A stretch of DNA of 64,000 bases from Ardenticatenaceae bacterium (GCA_020634495.1 JACKBR010000021.1:25699-89698); one strand, 5' to 3'; numbered from the stretch's first letter, positions 22,915-33,430 are shown. A program made the numbers and translations. Notes: a model not told the origin generated them from the letters alone.

Positions 22915-25900
22915 ATGAGGCAACAACCAGCATTCAACCTCTTAATTGGTGAAGAGAATCCCCAAATCAGCAGCCGAATGAAACGGTATTTGCAAGGGCA
23001 ATGCGGCTTTGCCGTAACGGCCGTTGCCACCACAGAAGATTTGTTAGCGGCGCTGGCGGCCGGACATGGTGAGGAACACGGCCGTTTCAACATTTTGCTC
23101 ATTCCCGATGCCTTGCCCTCCCTCAAAAAGAACAAGCCCGTCGTCATTGCCCGGCGATTGATGCCCTATATTCACGAACAATATCCCGACCTGTTTACCT
23201 TCATCTTGTCAGACAGCGATTTTTCGGCGGTGGAACTGCGGCGCGTGGGGGTGCAGCGGCAGCTGCCTGCCCAGCCCAAGCTGCCAGAGCTGGGGCTGGC
23301 CGTGCAGGATGCAGCCGACTATTTGCATCTCAAGCGCCTGGCCCTGGCCACCCAGGACCAAACGAACCAATGGCGGCGCGAGGTGCAGCACAAGCAATCT
23401 CAACTGTTTACCCTGCGCCAAACCACTCGCGCCATTACCAACCAATCCAAACGAGATGAGCTGCTGTGCCTGATTTTGCAGCAAGCTGTCACCCTGTTGG
23501 GGGCCAAGGGCGGTGGCATTTACGAATATGATCCATCGCGGGAATTATTGACGGTGGTGGTGGATTACGGCCGTAAAGCCAGCAAAATGCGCGGCTCTAC
23601 CCTGAAGATTGGCGAAGGCATGGCCGGGCAGCTTGTATCCACAGGCGAATCGCACCTGATTGTGCCTCACTATGCCGAATTTGATGGCAAAAAAGGCATT
23701 TTTGCCAAAGAGCGGCCAGACAGCGCCGTGGTAGAAGTGCTGCTGCGCCTTCAGTGGCAAAACCATATCGTGGGGGTTTTGTACATCGATGATGACGTTG
23801 GGCGCGATTTTACGCCCCAGGATGCCCGCCTGCTGCAAGTTTTTGCCGACCAGGCGGCTATCGTTTTTGCCAATGCCGATCTTGTGCTGCGCGACCACAC
23901 CAAAGTGAATCGCCTGCAACAGCTTTCCCAGGCGGCGGGGCAAATCATGAGCAATTTGGGCCGTATCTCCCCGGAAGAAATGCTCAACCTCATTGCCCAA
24001 CACGCAACGCAAATTTTGGAAGCTGAGGCGGGATCCATTTTGCTGGTGCGGCGGCCTGGCTTCTTGAGCTTTGAAGCGGGCTATGGCTACACCTCTCAGG
24101 GCATTCAAAAGGGGCGTGAGTTTGCGGTACGCACCGGGCATCGCACGGGGCTAACGGGCCATATTGCCTACGAAAAGAAATTGTTTAAGGCACATGGCGA
24201 AACGCTGGTCACACATCCGGCCGTACGCGGGCGGGAGCATCCCTACATGAAATCGCGGGAATGTTACAGCATGTTGGCCATTCCGCTGCTGTTTGAGCAG
24301 GCCGAAGAGGAAGAGCCAGCGCTGCTGGGCTTGCTGCGCCTGGACAATAAAAAGAGCCGTCGCGGGGATATTGGCCCCAACTACTTTTTTACTGAAGAGG
24401 ATGAGTGGATCGGCCGTTTATTTGCCAAGACCGTGGTGGCGGCCATTGAAAGCGCCCGGCTGGTGGGGGAGATTAGTGAGCGTAAGTTGCGCTATGCTCG
24501 TTTGTTGGAAACGGCCGTTGACGGGGTGATTACCAATGACAGAAATGGCAAAATTACCTTTTACAACAAGCAGGCAGAAAACATTTTAGGCTATGAACGG
24601 CAGAAAATTTTGGGCCTGCCCGTGCGCTCCATTTTTGCTGACCCGTTAGAAACCCGCCACATCACCCAAGAGCTGTTGCTCTCGCCAGACGGCCGTTTGC
24701 GTGATTACGAAACAGTGGTGCTGGATGTTAATAACAAGCCAGTTCCCATCCGTCTTTCGGTGACCTGGCAGTATGATGCCAACAAGCAAAAAGCGGGCGT
24801 GGTGGGATATTTCCGGGATATGCGCTCGGTGACGGAGACGCAGCGGCGGCTGAATCTGATTGTGTCGGCCAGCAACATGCTGGCCCAGGCGGACAATCTG
24901 GCGGTAGGGTTGCAAGATTTGGCCCAGATGATGGTGAATCATTGGGGAACCTCTTTTTGCCGCATCTTTTTGCTGGATGCGGAGCAACAAGTTTTGACGA
25001 CCCAGGCGGTTTACCCGGTGCAAAAAGAAAATGACGGGTGGGCCTGGGAGCCGCAGATTGGGTTGGAAACGGCCGTTTCTGAATGGCATCGTCTGGATGA
25101 ACTGCTGAACGAACGCTCCGCCAGCCTCATTCGCAAAGAAGGGCGGCACGGCCGCCACATTTTGCAAAACTGGCATGAACGGCTCAAGCTAACCCAGCCC
25201 ATCCAAACCTTGCTGGTGGTGCCCTTACGCAGTGGCGACCGGGTGGTGGGTCTGATGGACCTGGGCGAGCTGCGTGAAGAAGAAGTAGGCACCCTGTCTG
25301 TAGAAAAGCAAAATTTAGCCATTGCCCTGGCCAAGCAAACGGCCGTACTCATCGACCGGCTCAACCTTTACGAACAAACCCGGCGGCGCAACCAGCTGCT
25401 AGAAAGCCTGGACGAAACGTCCCGCAACATTCGCGGCATCAAAGAGTCGCCCGTGCTGCTGCGCGAAGTCATTCGCCTGGCAGCCCGGCTGGTCAACTGC
25501 GACAAGGGCGGCCTGTTCATCAACAGCCCGCACATGGGCGAACTGACCCTGAGCGATGTGTACGGCCTTAAAACCGAACTCATTGGCAGCATCATCAGCC
25601 ACGCCGACGGCATGATTGGCCAGGTTGCCCGGCTGGGCGAAACCTGCTTCACCAACCAGTACGGCCAATGGCCCAACCGCACGTCGCTGTGGGAACCAAA
25701 TAACTTTGCCACAATGGTAGCGATTCCCCTGCGCCACGCTGGCGAAGTAGAGGCTGTTCTTTTTATAGCGAATGAAGAAAATGAGCACCGCTTGAGCAAG
25801 GTAGATATCGAAGTTTTAGAACGGTTTGCTCTCCAGGCGGCAATTGCCCTGCACACTTCCCAAATCATTGGGCGCGAGCAGCGGCTCTTTTCCCAGCTAA

Positions 25901-28900
25901 AAATCTTGCATCGCATCAGCAACTATATTCAATCATCCACTGAAATGGACAAGATTTTGCATGTGGTGCTTACCGGGGTTACGGCGGGCTATGGGCTGGG
26001 GCTAAACCGGGCGGCTATTTTGCTGCTAGATGAGATGGGCGAGTATCTGGTGGGTCGGATGGGCATTGGCAATTTTGAAGCGCAGCAAACACATCTAGAT
26101 TGGGCGCGGGATCATCGGGAGGGGCTGTTTGATTTTGGGCGTTATTTGGAGCTGCTCGATTTGGAAGGCATCAAGCTGACGCCCGTTGGCGAGGCGATTA
26201 TGCAGTTAAAAGTGCCGCTGCAAACGGCCGGAACCGATTTGCTTTCTCGCGTGATTGTGCAGCGCAAATGTTTGCAGGTAACGCAGTTTGAATATGACCG
26301 TTTGCCGTCTGCCTTTGTGGAGCTGTTTCAGCCAGATTGGCCCTTGGTCGTGGCTCCGCTCTTGGCCGGAGATCAGGCAATTGGGTTGCTGGTGGCAGAT
26401 AACAAGTTCACCAAATCGCCGATCACACGTGAGGACGAGGAGCGATTGCTGACTTTTGCCAATACGGCCGCAATGGGCATAGAAAAGAATCGACTGTTGG
26501 AGGAAACGGCCGTTTCTCGCAACCGGCTGCGTTCTTACTACAGCGCCAGCAATGCCCTGGTGCTTTCCACCGATCCCGATTTGGTCTGGCGAGACATTGT
26601 GCATCAGGCGCAAAAAACAGCCCATGCCAGTGGCGCACGGCTGGTACTCATCGATATGGAAGCGGGCAACATCACCGACCTCATCTTGTCGGAATCTGAT
26701 GATGTGGACGTGGACAGCGCCATCCGCCCCAATGGCCTTTCTATGGCCGTGATGAAGAGCGGCGAACCGCAAATTGTAGAAGATTTTGAGCGGGATAGTG
26801 AGCGGGCCAACCCGTCATTTTTCCAGCGCGGCATTCGGGCGGCGGTTGGTTTGCCCGTGTCGGTGAACAGGCTGCGCATTGGCGTGATGTGGATCTATTT
26901 TTCAGAGCCACGACGCTTTGTGCAGTCAGAAGTGGAGGCGCTGCAACTGTACGTGAATCAGGCGGCCATTGCTTATGAAAATGCCCGCCGTCTGAAGGAG
27001 CTGGAACATTTGCGGCAGGCGGCCGAATCGCTGGCGGTGGCGGCCGATTTGCAGGCGGTTTTGGAGCAAATTGTGTTGGGGGCGCGCCAGGTGTTGCAGG
27101 CGGATTCGGCCGTTATTTGGTCGTACGATAACACCCACCGCCAGTTTGATCTGGCCCATTCAATCCACTCTGGCATTCCAGCTTCAGTCTGGCAAAAGCA
27201 CATCAAATCTGGCCCCAGCAAGGGCGGTACGGCCGAAACGGCCATGGAGCTTGGCTGGATTGGGGTACAAAATGTAGACGATTTGGATAAGTACCGCTTT
27301 ATTGGCGAAACGACGCATGGCTTGCTGCAAGAAACGGGGGTGCGCAGCTTTCAGGGGATTGCCTTGCGCGTAGGCGAGGAAAAGCTGGGTGTGCTTTATG
27401 TTAACTACAATTCGCCACACAGCTTCTCGGCCGAGGAGCAGGATATTGCTAAAACGTTTGCCAACCATGCAGCGCTGGCGCTGCGCAATGCCCGGCTGCT
27501 GAGCCGCCTGGGTAAGGCGCGGCAGGTATCGAGCATTGTGGCGAATGTGACCACGTTGGCCAAGCTGGAAGACACGCTGCGCTCTGTGGTGGATGGTACG
27601 CATGAGGCGCTGGGCTGCGATGCGGTGACGCTTCATGTGTATGATCAGGAGAAGGACAAGGTGGTTTTACCGCCGACGATGTACGGTATTCGGGATGAAC
27701 GGCCGTTCCATCAACCACCTGCGCCAGATTCCCCCGTAATGTTTGTGTTGAGCCATACGCAAAAAATGCAGATTGCCGACAACGCCGCCGAAGACCAACT
27801 GTTTGCCGATACCGATTTTATGGCGGGGGAAGATGTGGCTTCTTATGTGGCGGTTCGCCTGAGTGTGGGCATTGCTACGGTGGGGGTGATGTTTATTTAC
27901 CATCGCCAGCAGCGCCATTTTACCGAAGAAGAGCTGGAGCACATTGAGCTTTTTGCCAACCAGGCGGCAGTGGCCATTTTTAATGCCCAACTTTTTGAAC
28001 GACGTGCCCGGCGCACGGCCGTTTTAGAGGCAATTTACGCTGCTGGCAAAGCGGTCAACTCAACGCTCAAACGTGACGAGGTGTTGAACCACATTGTGGA
28101 GCAGGCGTGGCGGCTGGTTGGTTTTCCTAACCGGCAAATTACCTATGCCAGCATCTGGCTGCGGCAAAGCCCAGACAAGGCCAATTTAGTGGCGGCATAT
28201 CCACCAGAGGAGCTGCGGCATACGCAGCGGGCTGTGGGGGGCAGTACCGTCAAGCGCGGCTCAGGCAGGAACGGCCGTAACGGGATCATCTGGCGGGCGT
28301 TTGATTCGGGGCTGTCTGTGCCTGTGGAAAATGTGCGGGAAGACCCCGACTACCTGCCTTCGCACGAAACGACGCTTTCTGAGCTGGTGGTGCCCATTAT
28401 TTTGGAGCAAGAGGTGGTGGGCGTCATTAATGTGGAGCATGCTGAATACGATGCGTTTGATGAGGAAAACACCAGGGCTTTGGAAGCGCTGGCGGCCCAG
28501 GCGGCCATTGCTTTGCAAAATGCTCGTTTGTACCAGAAGGTTGTGAACCATGCGGAGCTGCTGGATGCGGCGGCGATGGTGGCCAGCTATGCCAACAGCC
28601 TGCTGGATGAAGAGCAGCTGCTGGACAATGTGGTTCACATCATTGCGGAGCGCATTCATGCCTACCATGTGGCTGTCTTTTTGCTGGACGATGAGAATGA
28701 ATTTGCCGTGATGCGCAGCGCTTCTTCGGTAAACGGCCGTAAATTGATCAACGACCAGTTCAAATTGGCGGTGGCGTCGCAAAGCATTGTGGGTACGGCC
28801 GTTCGGCGCGGCGAATTTATTTTGGTGGCCGACGTAACGCAAGACCAGCGATTTTTGCCCAATCCAGAACTGCCCAGAACCCAGGCGGAGCTGGTCTTTC

Positions 28901-30789
28901 CCTTAAAAGTTCAGGGGAATGTGATTGGCGTGTTGGATGTGCAAAATACGGCCGTTTGGCAGTTGGCCGACGAGGATATTCGGGCGCTGCAAACGATGGC
29001 CAATCAACTGGCCAACGCCATTCACAACGCCCGCCTGTTTGCCCAGGCGCAGGCCCAAACGGGTGCCCTGCGCGTGCTGTACGAAGCGGGGCAGGCAGTG
29101 ATTAGCTCTTTAGACATCAACAGCACCTTGCAAACAATCGTGGAAAAAGCGTGGGAACTGACGGAGGCAAACGGCCGTAAAGCCGGGTTTAGCTGCATTC
29201 TCATGCGCAATGGCGGTGAGTTGGAATTTTTAGCAGCTTATCCAACAGATGCCCTGGCCGGCCTCCAGGAAAATGTCCACAGCATTCCGCTTGAAACAGA
29301 CGGGGCGCAGGGCATCACCGGACGCGCCTTCAAAACGGGTAAACCCCAACTGGTGCCAGACGTTCAGGCCGATCCCGATTACATCATTTACGACGGTGAC
29401 ACGCGATCAGAATTGGTGGTCCCCATTCGTGTAGACAGCAACATCATTGGTGTCATCAACATTGAGCATCCGCAAGCCAACGCCTTTAGCGAACAAGACC
29501 AGGCGACGCTGGTGTCCCTGGCAGCCCAGGCCGCCATTGCCATCCAAAATGCAGAAGCGTACCGCGAAGCAAAAATCTTGCAGCAGCTTGGCGTCTCCCT
29601 GGTGAGCACCTTGAACCTGGATGAAATGCTGCAAATTATTTTAGATGCCGCCATGGAGCTGACGCGCACGACCAGCGGCAGCATTCTATTTTGGGACGAT
29701 GTGCAAGAGCGGTATTTTCCAGCTTACAATTCGGCTGGCCCAGGCCAAAAGCCGCAGCAATATAACACCTCAGCCCGCGTCGATGGCGGTTTTTCGCGCT
29801 ACGTCATCGAGCAGCGCAAGCCGTTTATCATTTACGATTCGTTGGTGGAGGACAACATCAATCCGATGATTCTAAAGAAGAACCGTCGATCACTTATTGG
29901 GGTGCCGGTGCAGGCAGAAGGCAAGGTTATTGCGGTTTTGCATGTGTACAGCCAGGAGCCGCAGCGCTTTTTTGATCACCAGGTGACGCTGCTGCAAACG
30001 TTGGCTAACCAGGCAGGCATGGCCATTGCCAAAGCCAACCAGCATGAGGAGCTGAAAAAGACAAAAGGGCTGGTGGGGGCGCGTACCGCGCTGGCCTGGA
30101 TGGGCATGGCGAGCAATGCCTGGCGGCACAGCATTGAGGGAGATGCTGTCAATATTCGCAATTTGGTGGATGCGATTTTGCCCAATGTGACTGACCTGGT
30201 GGCCAAAGAGCTGCTGCCCGACCATGTGGCCGACGAGCTTGAGGTCATTTCTGGGTTGGCGGAGAAGATTTTTAATCATCCCATTACGCCGCCGCTGCGG
30301 TCTGAGCAGGGGGCGGCGGCTATTTCGGTCAATGAGCTGATTCAGGAGCGTTTGGCCCAGCTTTGGGAGGATGACAAATACGCCAAATTGACGTTCCCGG
30401 AAATGGACTTGGGGCAAACTGAGCAGGTGACGGTGTGGGTTAGCCCGGAGTGGCTGCGGCTGGCGCTGGACCTGGTGGTGGATAATGGCCTTGAAGCGAT
30501 GATTGGCTGTGCGGTGCAGCAGTTGCGGATTGAAACGGCCGTTGCCGAAAATAATCTCGAAATCATTGTGCAAGACAGCGGCAAGGGCATTGCCCCAGAT
30601 TTACTGCCCGTGCTGTTTCAATATTCTGAAATCCGCGAACCACGCGCCGGAAATTTGGGACGCGGTTTATTGATGGTGCAGGCGATCTTGCAGACGTACG
30701 GTGGTGACATTTACGTGCAAGATTCAACGCCCGAAGGTACCAGAATGGTGCTTTGTCTGCCTATCTACATGCAGCAGCAGTTGTGTTGA
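22915..30789 (+). CDS. Giant multi-GAF sensor protein with PAS and histidine-kinase-type ATPase
   Basis: A 2624-residue cytoplasmic signalling protein. Order: receiver-like domain lacking a clear phosphoacceptor (about 8-130); GAF1-2 (about 175-515); PAS (about 525-640); GAF3-12 (about 650-2380), each recognisable by endings such as FANQAAIAI.NARL; a helical segment with AWMGMASNAWRHSIEG (about 2400); and a HATPase_c domain with N-box DNGLEAM, G1 DSGKGI and G2 GRGLLM. No standard HisKA dimerisation box is seen; the His in WRHSIEG is the best phosphoacceptor candidate. It has no membrane segments. Two response-regulator genes follow on the same strand, so it probably phosphorylates one of them. 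The frame is intact over its whole length. Confidence 0.88.
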   Translation: MRQQPAFNLLIGEENPQISSRMKRYLQGQCGFAVTAVATTEDLLAALAAGHGEEHGRFNILLIPDALPSLKKNKPVVIARRLMPYIHEQYPDLFTFILSDSDFSAVELRRVGVQRQLPAQPKLPELGLAVQDAADYLHLKRLALATQDQTNQWRREVQHKQSQLFTLRQTTRAITNQSKRDELLCLILQQAVTLLGAKGGGIYEYDPSRELLTVVVDYGRKASKMRGSTLKIGEGMAGQLVSTGESHLIVPHYAEFDGKKGIFAKERPDSAVVEVLLRLQWQNHIVGVLYIDDDVGRDFTPQDARLLQVFADQAAIVFANADLVLRDHTKVNRLQQLSQAAGQIMSNLGRISPEEMLNLIAQHATQILEAEAGSILLVRRPGFLSFEAGYGYTSQGIQKGREFAVRTGHRTGLTGHIAYEKKLFKAHGETLVTHPAVRGREHPYMKSRECYSMLAIPLLFEQAEEEEPALLGLLRLDNKKSRRGDIGPNYFFTEEDEWIGRLFAKTVVAAIESARLVGEISERKLRYARLLETAVDGVITNDRNGKITFYNKQAENILGYERQKILGLPVRSIFADPLETRHITQELLLSPDGRLRDYETVVLDVNNKPVPIRLSVTWQYDANKQKAGVVGYFRDMRSVTETQRRLNLIVSASNMLAQADNLAVGLQDLAQMMVNHWGTSFCRIFLLDAEQQVLTTQAVYPVQKENDGWAWEPQIGLETAVSEWHRLDELLNERSASLIRKEGRHGRHILQNWHERLKLTQPIQTLLVVPLRSGDRVVGLMDLGELREEEVGTLSVEKQNLAIALAKQTAVLIDRLNLYEQTRRRNQLLESLDETSRNIRGIKESPVLLREVIRLAARLVNCDKGGLFINSPHMGELTLSDVYGLKTELIGSIISHADGMIGQVARLGETCFTNQYGQWPNRTSLWEPNNFATMVAIPLRHAGEVEAVLFIANEENEHRLSKVDIEVLERFALQAAIALHTSQIIGREQRLFSQLKILHRISNYIQSSTEMDKILHVVLTGVTAGYGLGLNRAAILLLDEMGEYLVGRMGIGNFEAQQTHLDWARDHREGLFDFGRYLELLDLEGIKLTPVGEAIMQLKVPLQTAGTDLLSRVIVQRKCLQVTQFEYDRLPSAFVELFQPDWPLVVAPLLAGDQAIGLLVADNKFTKSPITREDEERLLTFANTAAMGIEKNRLLEETAVSRNRLRSYYSASNALVLSTDPDLVWRDIVHQAQKTAHASGARLVLIDMEAGNITDLILSESDDVDVDSAIRPNGLSMAVMKSGEPQIVEDFERDSERANPSFFQRGIRAAVGLPVSVNRLRIGVMWIYFSEPRRFVQSEVEALQLYVNQAAIAYENARRLKELEHLRQAAESLAVAADLQAVLEQIVLGARQVLQADSAVIWSYDNTHRQFDLAHSIHSGIPASVWQKHIKSGPSKGGTAETAMELGWIGVQNVDDLDKYRFIGETTHGLLQETGVRSFQGIALRVGEEKLGVLYVNYNSPHSFSAEEQDIAKTFANHAALALRNARLLSRLGKARQVSSIVANVTTLAKLEDTLRSVVDGTHEALGCDAVTLHVYDQEKDKVVLPPTMYGIRDERPFHQPPAPDSPVMFVLSHTQKMQIADNAAEDQLFADTDFMAGEDVASYVAVRLSVGIATVGVMFIYHRQQRHFTEEELEHIELFANQAAVAIFNAQLFERRARRTAVLEAIYAAGKAVNSTLKRDEVLNHIVEQAWRLVGFPNRQITYASIWLRQSPDKANLVAAYPPEELRHTQRAVGGSTVKRGSGRNGRNGIIWRAFDSGLSVPVENVREDPDYLPSHETTLSELVVPIILEQEVVGVINVEHAEYDAFDEENTRALEALAAQAAIALQNARLYQKVVNHAELLDAAAMVASYANSLLDEEQLLDNVVHIIAERIHAYHVAVFLLDDENEFAVMRSASSVNGRKLINDQFKLAVASQSIVGTAVRRGEFILVADVTQDQRFLPNPELPRTQAELVFPLKVQGNVIGVLDVQNTAVWQLADEDIRALQTMANQLANAIHNARLFAQAQAQTGALRVLYEAGQAVISSLDINSTLQTIVEKAWELTEANGRKAGFSCILMRNGGELEFLAAYPTDALAGLQENVHSIPLETDGAQGITGRAFKTGKPQLVPDVQADPDYIIYDGDTRSELVVPIRVDSNIIGVINIEHPQANAFSEQDQATLVSLAAQAAIAIQNAEAYREAKILQQLGVSLVSTLNLDEMLQIILDAAMELTRTTSGSILFWDDVQERYFPAYNSAGPGQKPQQYNTSARVDGGFSRYVIEQRKPFIIYDSLVEDNINPMILKKNRRSLIGVPVQAEGKVIAVLHVYSQEPQRFFDHQVTLLQTLANQAGMAIAKANQHEELKKTKGLVGARTALAWMGMASNAWRHSIEGDAVNIRNLVDAILPNVTDLVAKELLPDHVADELEVISGLAEKIFNHPITPPLRSEQGAAAISVNELIQERLAQLWEDDKYAKLTFPEMDLGQTEQVTVWVSPEWLRLALDLVVDNGLEAMIGCAVQQLRIETAVAENNLEIIVQDSGKGIAPDLLPVLFQYSEIREPRAGNLGRGLLMVQAILQTYGGDIYVQDSTPEGTRMVLCLPIYMQQQLC

Positions 30790-30820
30790 CCGGAACGCTA
30801 GTTTTGGAGAAGAAAGAAGA

Positions 30821-30863
30821 GTGATTTTACCATCAAACTGAAGCCCCTTTTGGTAAAAATCAC
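30821..30863. other. Intergenic hairpin upstream of response regulator
   Basis: Arms GTGATTTTACCA (30821) and TGGTAAAAATCAC (30851-30863) with one bulge. It lies between the sensor kinase and the first response regulator gene, which starts 55 nt later. It could attenuate or stabilise the shared transcript. Confidence 0.4.
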
Positions 30864-30918
30864 CCATTGGTAAAAACGTTGATCTTTTGGCAACTTTTTC
30901 CAAGAAGGGGACATCGCT

Positions 30919-31287
30919 GTGGAGCGAAAACGAATCGCTATTTTAAGTAATAATGGGCAGTCGCCCTGGCTGAAGCATACATCGGAACTTTTAGGGAGTT
31001 TGGGTATGTTGAAGATGTTAACCGAGGATAGTTTGGCAGAGGAACCAGACGAGTTTTTTGACTTGATGGTTGTAGATGCCAGTGGCTTGCAGATTGAGCT
31101 GGGGGAACGAGTGGGTTGGTTACACGGCCGTTTTCCAGACGTGCCCATTATCGTGTTGACCAACTCGCCAACCTGGCGGCGGGCACGCGCAGTTTTGCAG
31201 GCAGGCGCATCCGACTATTTGCGCCGCTCCGTCAACGACGAAACGTTGTTGAGCCGCTGCCGGTCTTTGCTTGAATGCTCGCTTTGA
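30919..31287 (+). CDS. Single-domain response-regulator-like protein
   Basis: A 122-residue protein with a CheY-like fold: beta1 KRIAILSN, beta3 FDLMVVDAS with the candidate phosphoacceptor Asp, beta4 PIIVLTNS with the conserved Thr, and RAVLQAGASDYLRR around beta5 (the conserved Lys is replaced by Arg). The usual acidic pair after beta1 is missing (NN instead of DD), so phosphorylation may be weak and the domain may act as a binding module. The GTG start has SD AAGGGG. It lies between the giant sensor kinase and a second response regulator, on the same strand. Confidence 0.72.
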   Translation: MERKRIAILSNNGQSPWLKHTSELLGSLGMLKMLTEDSLAEEPDEFFDLMVVDASGLQIELGERVGWLHGRFPDVPIIVLTNSPTWRRARAVLQAGASDYLRRSVNDETLLSRCRSLLECSL

Positions 31288-31321
31288 GTATGTACTGTTA
31301 TGCACACGAGGAGGTGCCGTT

Positions 31322-33310
31322 GTGGGTAAAGTTGCAGATTTTCAAATATTGTTAGCCGATGATGATCAGATTTTTTTGCGGACTTGTCGCAGCCGGTTGG
31401 AGGAGGCTGGCTACACGGTGTTGAGCGCCACCAACCCCGATGACGCAATTGATATTTTGCAAACAAAGCGGGTTCATCTGGCCATTCTAGATTTGCGCAT
31501 GGAGCGGGATGATGATGAGAAGGACAAAAGTGGTTTGCTGGTGGCCAAGCAGACCTCCCGGTTGATTCCCAAGATTATTTTAACCAAATTCCCGGCGTAC
31601 CAGGATGTGGTTGAGGTGCTCAAGCAGGATTTGCAAGGCTACCAGGCAGCGGTTGAGTTTTTAGATAAGCGGGACACGAAGCCCAATCAACTGGTAACGG
31701 CCGTTGAAGAAATCCTGGCCCAATTTGTGAACATCAATTGGGAACTGGGCATCGAGTGGCAGCCACACAACACCTTTTTGCAGTTGGTGAACTGCCTTTC
31801 ACCCAACCTGCCAGATTCTCAGCTGGCTGGCCGCTCGGCGGAGTTTGAAGATTTGTTCCGCAAGCTGTTTCTGGATTTTGTGCAGATCACCATTGGGCAA
31901 ACGTTTACCCAGCACAACGGCCGTTTGATGCTGCCTGTTTTTGCCTACGATCCGGCCGGAGCCGAGACGCGCTATATTGTTTCTTGTGGCTGCCAAACGG
32001 CCGTTACCGCCGAAAACCAGCGGTACCAAAAGCGCGTGCCAGACCGGCTCAGCGTCAAAAATTTGGGCCAGCTGCACACGGTAAAAACCACCAACTTCGG
32101 TGCTACCGCCTACAACTTCATGGGCAATGATTTAGAAGCAACAGCTCCTATCCGGGAACTTTACCGCAAACGAGCTGTGGAAAATTTGCTGCCCGCCATT
32201 GACCATCTGTACCAGACAAACCTGGGTGGCTGGTATGAAACAGGCCGGGAGCAAAACAAACAGGCCGATCTGCACGCCTTTTTCCACCAATGGTTGCAGC
32301 TGGATGATCTTATTCCTTCGATGACGCAGCTTCAGCGGCTGCTGCCGGCACTGGCAGAACGCGCATTGGCGGCAAATGTCGTGGAGCTGGAGGTAGAAGG
32401 GCGGCAGCTTTCTTTTCGGCTCAAGCGCGATGATCAAACTTATCGTTTTCCCAATCCGGTGGCGCTGCTAGGCCAAAACCGGCTGCCGCAAACGCGGCGG
32501 GCGCTGTGGGGCATTACGCACGGCCGTATCAATGGAGACACGGTGCTGGTTGACCAGCAAAATCACGCCTGGCTGCTCGATTTTGCCCAGGTGAGCCGGG
32601 CACCCTTGTTAATCGATTTTGTCTCATTGGAAACGGCCGTGAAATATGATCTTTTCAACCATCGCGCCTTTAGCCAGCGGTTGGCCATCGAAATTAAGCT
32701 GAACGAGGTCAACCAGCTGCAAGACGATATTAACCTGGACAATCTGGAGTCTGACGCCATCAATGCTTTGTGGATGATTGAGCGGGTGCGCCAAAATGCT
32801 GCCAGGCTGGCGGGCTGCGATTATGACGCCTACCAGCAGGCGCTTTTCTTTTGTGCCATCGCCCGCATTGCCAGCTTTGACCCAGACACGTTCTACACGC
32901 CGCGCAAAGTGGCCGCCTATGCCCATGCGCTGCTCTCCGCAGCCATGCTGGCTGAACAGTGGCAAAACATTCAAACGGAGACGGTGCCAGAAGAAGCCAG
33001 CAGCGGCATCTGGTTGGATCACCGTGACAAGCGGGTGTGGGTAGAAGCCCAGCCGGTAGAGCTAACCAGCCAGGAATTCAAAATTATGCGGTATCTTTAC
33101 CAAAACCCAGGGCAGCTGTGCCAATATGACGATATTTTGCAGGATGGGCTAAATGAGTCTGGTGATCCTGACCCAGATGAGCTGAACCGGCTGCATACGG
33201 CCGTAAGCCGCTTGCGCCGTAAAGTAGAGCCAGACCCCCGCGCACCACGTTTTCTTTTTACAGTTCATGGGCGTGGCTACCGGCTTTATTTAGCGCCGCA
33301 GCTTAACTAA
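31322..33310 (+). CDS. Response regulator with kinase-like middle domain and OmpR-type DNA-binding domain
   Basis: About 662 residues from a GTG with a strong SD (GAGGAGGT). Residues 1-135 are a receiver domain: LLADDDQIF acidic pocket, ILDLRM phosphoacceptor Asp, ILTKFPA, and FLDKRD with the conserved Lys. The middle (about 150-520) resembles the aminoglycoside-phosphotransferase/kinase-like fold: an HGRINGDTVLVD catalytic-loop-like segment and WLLDFAQV in the metal-binding position, with catalytic Asp apparently replaced. The C-terminus (about 575-662) is a winged helix (LTSQEFKIMRYLY, TAVSRLRRKVEPD, RGYRLYL). It probably links the upstream multi-GAF kinase to transcription. The kinase-like domain could be a pseudo-enzyme ligand sensor. 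The longer start at 31271 overlaps the preceding gene and lacks an SD. Confidence 0.85.
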   Translation: MGKVADFQILLADDDQIFLRTCRSRLEEAGYTVLSATNPDDAIDILQTKRVHLAILDLRMERDDDEKDKSGLLVAKQTSRLIPKIILTKFPAYQDVVEVLKQDLQGYQAAVEFLDKRDTKPNQLVTAVEEILAQFVNINWELGIEWQPHNTFLQLVNCLSPNLPDSQLAGRSAEFEDLFRKLFLDFVQITIGQTFTQHNGRLMLPVFAYDPAGAETRYIVSCGCQTAVTAENQRYQKRVPDRLSVKNLGQLHTVKTTNFGATAYNFMGNDLEATAPIRELYRKRAVENLLPAIDHLYQTNLGGWYETGREQNKQADLHAFFHQWLQLDDLIPSMTQLQRLLPALAERALAANVVELEVEGRQLSFRLKRDDQTYRFPNPVALLGQNRLPQTRRALWGITHGRINGDTVLVDQQNHAWLLDFAQVSRAPLLIDFVSLETAVKYDLFNHRAFSQRLAIEIKLNEVNQLQDDINLDNLESDAINALWMIERVRQNAARLAGCDYDAYQQALFFCAIARIASFDPDTFYTPRKVAAYAHALLSAAMLAEQWQNIQTETVPEEASSGIWLDHRDKRVWVEAQPVELTSQEFKIMRYLYQNPGQLCQYDDILQDGLNESGDPDPDELNRLHTAVSRLRRKVEPDPRAPRFLFTVHGRGYRLYLAPQLN

Positions 33311-33325
33311 TGTTCGTGTGATGGC

Positions 33326-33430
33326 TTGTCATGCCGAGCAAGCGAAGCATCCCTATGGGCATTGTCTTACGTAGGCAAAATGTTGGGATGATGGTCTTTG
33401 GAGGGATTCTTCCCTGCGGTGAGAATGACA
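33326..33430. repeat. Dispersed repeat with TGTCAT/ATGACA ends
   Basis: About 105 bp, starting TTGTCATGCCGAGCAAGCG and ending GGTGAGAATGACA, with inverted ends and an internal GGGATTCTTCCCTGCGG. This kind of element is common between bacterial genes and has no coding capacity. Confidence 0.65.
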
